Shown here: positions 30,587-32,935 of the stretch, piece by piece
Layout: each line of letters starts with the position of its first letter
How positions within the stretch are numbered: the first letter of the stretch is position 1
Source: Minisyncoccota bacterium
GTDB lineage: Bacteria > Verrucomicrobiota > Verrucomicrobiia > Methylacidiphilales > Verrucolacustridaceae
Length of the DNA stretch: 32,935 nt
Direction of reading: 5' to 3'
Assembly: GCA_030054195.1 (NCBI GenBank)
Contig: JASGCJ010000021.1
Location: 1-32,935 of the forward strand
Program-made: the position numbers and the translations under genes
The notes under the pieces: generated by a model
What the model was told of the DNA's origin: nothing
Seen by the model: the letters and a program-made list of their open reading frames with translations, nothing else
Database searches by the model: none

Positions 30587-30892
30587 TTATTTTCCACCAA
30601 CTGGGGTGCGAAGGAGGATGACTTGGCTTTGGCCGGTCTGGGATCCCCAGACGGAGGTGCCTGCCTGGGTCCCAAGAGCGTTGAAGTAGCCGTTTTCGTC
30701 GACGTCTCCGATATAGACGTTGCCCTGGGAGACGATGAGTACGCTGTCGGTATCCAGCCCCTCCTGATGCTCAATGTTCACGTAGCTGCCGAAGTTGTTG
30801 AAGAGCGTGTCGTCGCTACGACAAAATGCGCAACTCAGAAGCAGAAAGGCTGTGAGGCAGGAGGACAGTTTGAGTTTAGTTTGAGGGTTCAT
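30587..30892 (-). CDS. Secreted repeat-like protein (101 aa)
   Basis: The ATG at 30892 gives a good signal peptide (MNPQTKLKL, hydrophobic core, cleavage near CRS-DD); longer in-frame starts would bury it. AGGAAA precedes it. The mature part is Gly-rich with beta-like steps: FGSYVNIE, QGNVYIGDV, NGYFNALG, GTSVWGSQTG. They recall the GSVY/GNTY repeats of the other secreted products but without the GGVY signature. It overlaps the upstream gene by 17 bases. Function is unknown. Confidence 0.7.
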   Translation of the reverse strand: MNPQTKLKLSSCLTAFLLLSCAFCRSDDTLFNNFGSYVNIEHQEGLDTDSVLIVSQGNVYIGDVDENGYFNALGTQAGTSVWGSQTGQSQVILLRTPVGGK

Positions 30893-31052
30893 GTGGGGTT
30901 TCCTTGTTTGTTGTTGTGGGGGTTGTGACGGGGTCGTTGGCAGCAACGGTCTCTGGTTGTGGTTTGGGTTTGCGGATGGAGATGAAGCGGATCCCTTCGG
31001 TGAAGATGGGGTCGTCCGCTTTCTTTAGTCCGAGGTCGATGATTTTAGCCAT
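30876..31052 (-). CDS. Hypothetical protein (58 aa)
   Basis: A strong AGGAGGT ribosome site lies before the ATG at 31052. The protein starts MAKIIDLGLKKADDP, has a short beta pair (FTEGIRFISIRKP) and a Pro/Thr-rich tail. It overlaps the secreted-protein gene that follows, and the preceding stop is two bases away, so three genes are coupled. No function is recognised. Confidence 0.6.
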   Translation of the reverse strand: MAKIIDLGLKKADDPIFTEGIRFISIRKPKPQPETVAANDPVTTPTTTNKETPHEPSN

Positions 31053-31054
31053 GG

Positions 31055-31237
31055 TTAGTTACCTCCTGGGAATTGGGGGGTGCGGAGTTCGATGGTTTTG
31101 CCATCGGCCAGGCCGCCGGGCTTGAAGAGCTCGTCGACAACGGAATCAACCCAGTCCTCATATTTCTGGCCGGGGGCAGGCCTGGACAGAAAGACCAGCT
31201 GGGGTTCGTCTTTTTGGGGATAGTTCTTTTCGCTCAT
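31055..31237 (-). CDS. Hypothetical protein (60 aa)
   Basis: The ATG at 31237 has AAGGAG 11 bases before it and gives a 60-residue acidic protein: MSEKNYPQKDEPQLVFLSRP, EDWVDSVVDELF and ELRTPQFPGGN. An open frame extends upstream into a hairpin-repeat region with no coding character, so the shorter start is used. Its end is two bases before the next ATG. Function is unknown. Confidence 0.6.
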   Translation of the reverse strand: MSEKNYPQKDEPQLVFLSRPAPGQKYEDWVDSVVDELFKPGGLADGKTIELRTPQFPGGN

Positions 31238-31254
31238 GGTTTTTGTATCTCCTT

Positions 31255-31300
31255 GCCCTCCTTCGCTCCTAGTCCGCTGAGCGGAGGAGCTACGGAGGGC
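31255..31300. repeat. REP-like hairpin, copy 1
   Basis: The arms CCCTCC (256-261 of this kilobase) and GGAGGG (294-299) flank a 3-by-3 internal loop (TTC/TAC), then GCTCCT pairs with AGGAGC around a CCGCT/AGCGG tip. The same 6-3-6 design recurs at 32675-32719. Dispersed intergenic hairpins of this kind often occur in many genomic copies. Confidence 0.6.
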
Positions 31301-31513
31301 TGCGCACCATGAGGGGGGATTTCTGTTCGGCCCGAAGTGGTCGGATCGCACATCGGAGGAAACGTTTGGTCTCCTCCAAGCCACCGTGAGTCCCTCCTCC
31401 GGTTGGCGTCGGCTCAGCTTTGGGGCTGAACCGAACTCGTGATGCAGTGGTTGATTTGCCATAGGTGCGGAGAAGAGGCAAGGGGTGCGTGTGTCATAAG
31501 AAGGGGAAGGGAA
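31301..31513. other. Gene-free stretch
   Basis: With the flanking repeats this makes about 345 bases without a gene. The open frames here have no ribosome site and translate to Pro/Ser/Arg-rich text typical of non-coding DNA. Short inverted segments around GAGCC/GGCTC at 31407-31430 are the only structure seen. Confidence 0.4.
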
Positions 31514-31593
31514 TTAGGGATTAAGGGATTAGGGGATTAAGGGATTAGGGGATTAAGGGATTAGGGGGTTAAGGGATTTAGGGATTAAGGGGG
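31514..31593. repeat. Telomere-like 8-bp tandem repeat (GGGATTAA/GGGATTAG)
   Basis: About ten units of GGGATTAR in a row, with small drift (GGGGATTA, GGGTTAAG). It overlaps the stop codon of the 31585-31740 gene and lies at its 3' end. The G-runs every eight bases could form quadruplex or slipped structures. It may have grown by replication slippage. Confidence 0.85.
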
Positions 31594-31740
31594 TGGTCTG
31601 CCGCCGTTGCGTAGCCAATGGATAAAGATCACCCAAATGCCAATGTACGAACCGTAAAAGACGAAATAAATCCAGAAGGAGCGTCGTTTGATCTGCTCTT
31701 TGGTGTACGGCGAGCCCTTGTTGTAATCGTGGTATTTCAT
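31585..31740 (-). CDS. Single-pass membrane peptide (51 aa)
   Basis: The product has a polar, basic start (MKYHDYNKGSPYTKEQIKRR), then one aromatic-rich hydrophobic helix (SFWIYFVFYGSYIGIWVIFIHW) and a short basic/Pro tail. The last codon and stop lie in the tandem repeat. No strong ribosome site is visible. It belongs to the series of tiny membrane proteins found across the window. Confidence 0.55.
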   Translation of the reverse strand: MKYHDYNKGSPYTKEQIKRRSFWIYFVFYGSYIGIWVIFIHWLRNGGRPPP

Positions 31741-31757
31741 CGTTAGGACATGGATAT

Positions 31758-31865
31758 TTAAAGCCTCGATCTGAGCCAGATGGCGAAAGCGATACCGCTG
31801 AATAGTCCGACGATGTAGACGAAGACTTTAAACAAAGTGAGAATGATGAAGGCCCCAATGCTCAT
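31758..31865 (-). CDS. Single-pass membrane peptide (35 aa)
   Basis: A nearly all-hydrophobic peptide: MSIGAFIILTLFKVFVYIVG, LFSGIAFAIWLRSRL, ending with two arginines as a cytoplasmic anchor. It lies 17 bases before the 51-residue membrane peptide on the same strand. Function is unknown. Confidence 0.5.
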   Translation of the reverse strand: MSIGAFIILTLFKVFVYIVGLFSGIAFAIWLRSRL

Positions 31866-31910
31866 GGTGTTAGATTTGTGGAAGGGGGCAGGGGATAGGT
31901 GGAAGGTGAA

Positions 31911-32759
31911 TCATCGGGAGCGCCAAGTTGAGGTGTTTCGGCAGTTGGGGCCGACGATGTAGCCGGATTCTCCTTCGCTAAAGTAGGCGCCACCTGCCTG
32001 AATCGTCGTAGGGTTATTTCCAAAGAACAGTGTGCCTGTTTGGGTGGTAAAGCTGGCGGGTCCTGCATAGGTGTTCCCAGTTTTGGTATAGATTCCTTTA
32101 GGGGTGATGAAGTTGTCCCCACTTCGGAAAACATAACCTTCGGTAGTCACAGCTGAGTTGCGACCTGTGGTGGCACCAAACGTCGCTTTGTAAACTCCTC
32201 CGAGAAATTCAGCCATCTCACACTCCTCTCGATCCATCTCGTCATAGATCTCCTGCTGTTTGGCCATCTGGGCACGGCTCTTTTCCTGTTGGGCTTCCTG
32301 TTTTTCGAAGCGGCGTTGGGACTCGGCCATTAGCTCCTTTGATTCGCGATCCCGTAGGGCGACCGACTCCTGAACTGAGGGGATACGAATTGAGCTGGCT
32401 CGGTCTGCTTCGTACTGCTGTTGAGGTGTGACAAGACGTTTGGGGGCAACGTAGTCGTCATCTTGAGCCAATCGTTTTGGTCCGCCATAATCGATGACTG
32501 AAGTTCGGTGGGATGGGTTGGCTTGGTAGGGGTTTTTATAGCCGTAGTCGTTGGCTGAGCTTTGCTGGTTGTAGTTGGAGCGGTGGAAGGGTTTTGAGTC
32601 GGTGTCATCGTCGTCCCAGGCATTAGCAGTGAATGAGCAGAGGAGAGACAGGGAGAGAAGGAACAGCAAGGGGGCCCTCCGTCGCTCAGTCTCGGTAAAC
32701 CTCGCTGAGCTATGGAGGGTTTTGGAGATGAATGTGGAAAGGGATGAAGAATCTTTCAT
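31911..32759 (-). CDS. Secreted repeat protein, GGVY family, long form (282 aa)
   Basis: The ATG at 32759 is chosen because it overlaps the upstream stop (ATGA) and leads to a signal sequence at about residues 28-45 (RRRAPLLFLLSLSLLCSFTANA-WDDDD). Residues 50-130 are polar and Tyr/Asn-rich. Residues 135-180 form a charged coiled-coil-like stretch (RRFEKQEAQQEKSRAQMAKQ). The C-terminal 100 residues carry the family signature EMAEFLGGVY and repeats GDNFITPKGIYTKTGNTY and GTLFFGN. This C-terminal part matches the short proteins at 3047 and 3680, so here the domain is fused behind a long spacer. A cysteine-containing C-terminus (GPNCRNTS) is distinct. Function is unknown. Confidence 0.78.
   Translation of the reverse strand: MKDSSSLSTFISKTLHSSARFTETERRRAPLLFLLSLSLLCSFTANAWDDDDTDSKPFHRSNYNQQSSANDYGYKNPYQANPSHRTSVIDYGGPKRLAQDDDYVAPKRLVTPQQQYEADRASSIRIPSVQESVALRDRESKELMAESQRRFEKQEAQQEKSRAQMAKQQEIYDEMDREECEMAEFLGGVYKATFGATTGRNSAVTTEGYVFRSGDNFITPKGIYTKTGNTYAGPASFTTQTGTLFFGNNPTTIQAGGAYFSEGESGYIVGPNCRNTSTWRSR
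32675..32719. repeat. REP-like hairpin, copy 2 (inside coding region)
   Basis: CCCTCC (32675-32680) pairs with GGAGGG (32714-32719), and GCTCAG (32684-32689) with CTGAGC (32705-32710), separated by 3-by-3 internal loops. The design equals that at 31255. It falls in the 5' part of the long secreted-protein gene, near the signal-peptide codons. Confidence 0.6.
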
Positions 32760-32935
32760 GAAGGTAAGTGGAAGTCGTCCTGGGGTTTGATCCGTTCCTG
32801 GTGGCGAAGGAGTTTGATCAGTTCGGGGTAGAGGTGGGTACAGGTCCCCATGAGAGACTTGAAGTAGGGTTCGATCAGAGAAACGAGGTCCTCTGGATAG
32901 ACGTCGAACCGTGGGAGCCAGCAACGGCTACTGAG
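32756..32935 (-). CDS. Partial gene, C-terminal 59 residues (runs off the window)
   Basis: An open frame without start enters from the right edge and ends at a TGA overlapping the ATG of the next gene. The visible part is soluble and helical: FDVYPEDLVSLIEPYFKSLM, HLYPELIKLLRHQERIKP, then a short acidic tail. The ATGA overlap and the steady reading frame support it as coding. The rest lies outside. Not recognised. Confidence 0.5.
   Translation of the reverse strand, partial: LSSRCWLPRFDVYPEDLVSLIEPYFKSLMGTCTHLYPELIKLLRHQERIKPQDDFHLPS

Noticed and set aside
31290-31481. Minus-strand ORFs between the hairpin repeat and 31481
   Set aside because: No ribosome site; the translation is low-complexity and crosses a hairpin repeat.
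31735-31752. Element copy before the 51-residue membrane peptide
   Set aside because: ATGTCCTA occurs on the minus strand but without the G-rich spacer or the TAAGAT-like hexamer.
32760-32924. N-terminal extension of the long GGVY protein
   Set aside because: The extension reads through the real coding frame of the partial upstream gene; the ATGA overlap at 32756-32759 marks the start.
1-32935. CRISPR arrays or insertion sequences
   Set aside because: No regularly spaced direct repeats with unique spacers and no transposase motif or paired terminal repeats were seen.

Overview
This window looks like the start and body of a chromosomally integrated genomic island. It opens with the 3' end of a tRNA-Ser gene (anticodon CGA), followed 68 bases later by a tyrosine recombinase, the usual layout of an element inserted at a tRNA 3' end. 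No second copy of the tRNA end was seen, so the far boundary is probably outside. The host is a bacterium. The tRNA lacks an encoded CCA, and many genes start without a clear Shine-Dalgarno site. Short hairpin repeats with GGAGGG arms remind me of Verrucomicrobiota, but that assignment is weak.

Layout. 0-7 kb: integrase, an SRAP (YedK/HMCES-like) protein, then a long run of small genes. These include secreted repeat proteins, single-pass membrane peptides of 30-40 residues and short unknowns, with visible internal duplications. 7.2-11.2 kb: a GIY-YIG protein, a WYL-domain regulator and a large DUF2779 nuclease-like protein, a defence-style group. 11.3-17.3 kb (+): an unknown gene, a gamma-glutamylcyclotransferase-like gene, queC, queE, queD and folE2, then an HNH endonuclease-like gene and a DGQHR-domain gene. 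22.4-17.3 kb (-): an unknown gene, a DUF6884/YaaA-like gene and dpdA flanked by two DGQHR (DpdB-like) genes. 22.5-27.3 kb: tiny membrane peptides, a degenerate ClpP/SppA-fold-like protein, a 901-residue helical-repeat protein and a LysR-type regulator. 27.7-32.9 kb: more small secreted and membrane proteins, a macro-domain protein and hypothetical genes.

Central system. FolE2, QueD, QueE and QueC together make preQ0 from GTP. DpdA is the DNA-acting relative of tRNA-guanine transglycosylase that places preQ0 in DNA, and DpdB-type DGQHR proteins assist it. No QueF, QueA, QueG or canonical Tgt was seen, so the island appears to carry its own supply of precursor for 7-deazaguanine DNA modification. 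It has a different gene set from the described Dpd clusters: three DGQHR paralogues sharing an N-terminal GYQR motif, an HNH protein as candidate nuclease, and none of the helicase-type restriction genes. The two arms converge with only four bases between stop codons.

A second island-wide signal is a recurring promoter-like element: ATGTCC, a 12-base G-rich spacer, then a TAAGAT-like hexamer, with a start codon usually 5-9 bases later. Seven good and two degenerate copies precede otherwise unrelated genes, including the first gene of the preQ0 arm. This suggests a dedicated promoter class, possibly producing leaderless mRNAs. A third signal is a family of at least nine small secreted proteins with Gly/Tyr-rich repeats of unknown function.
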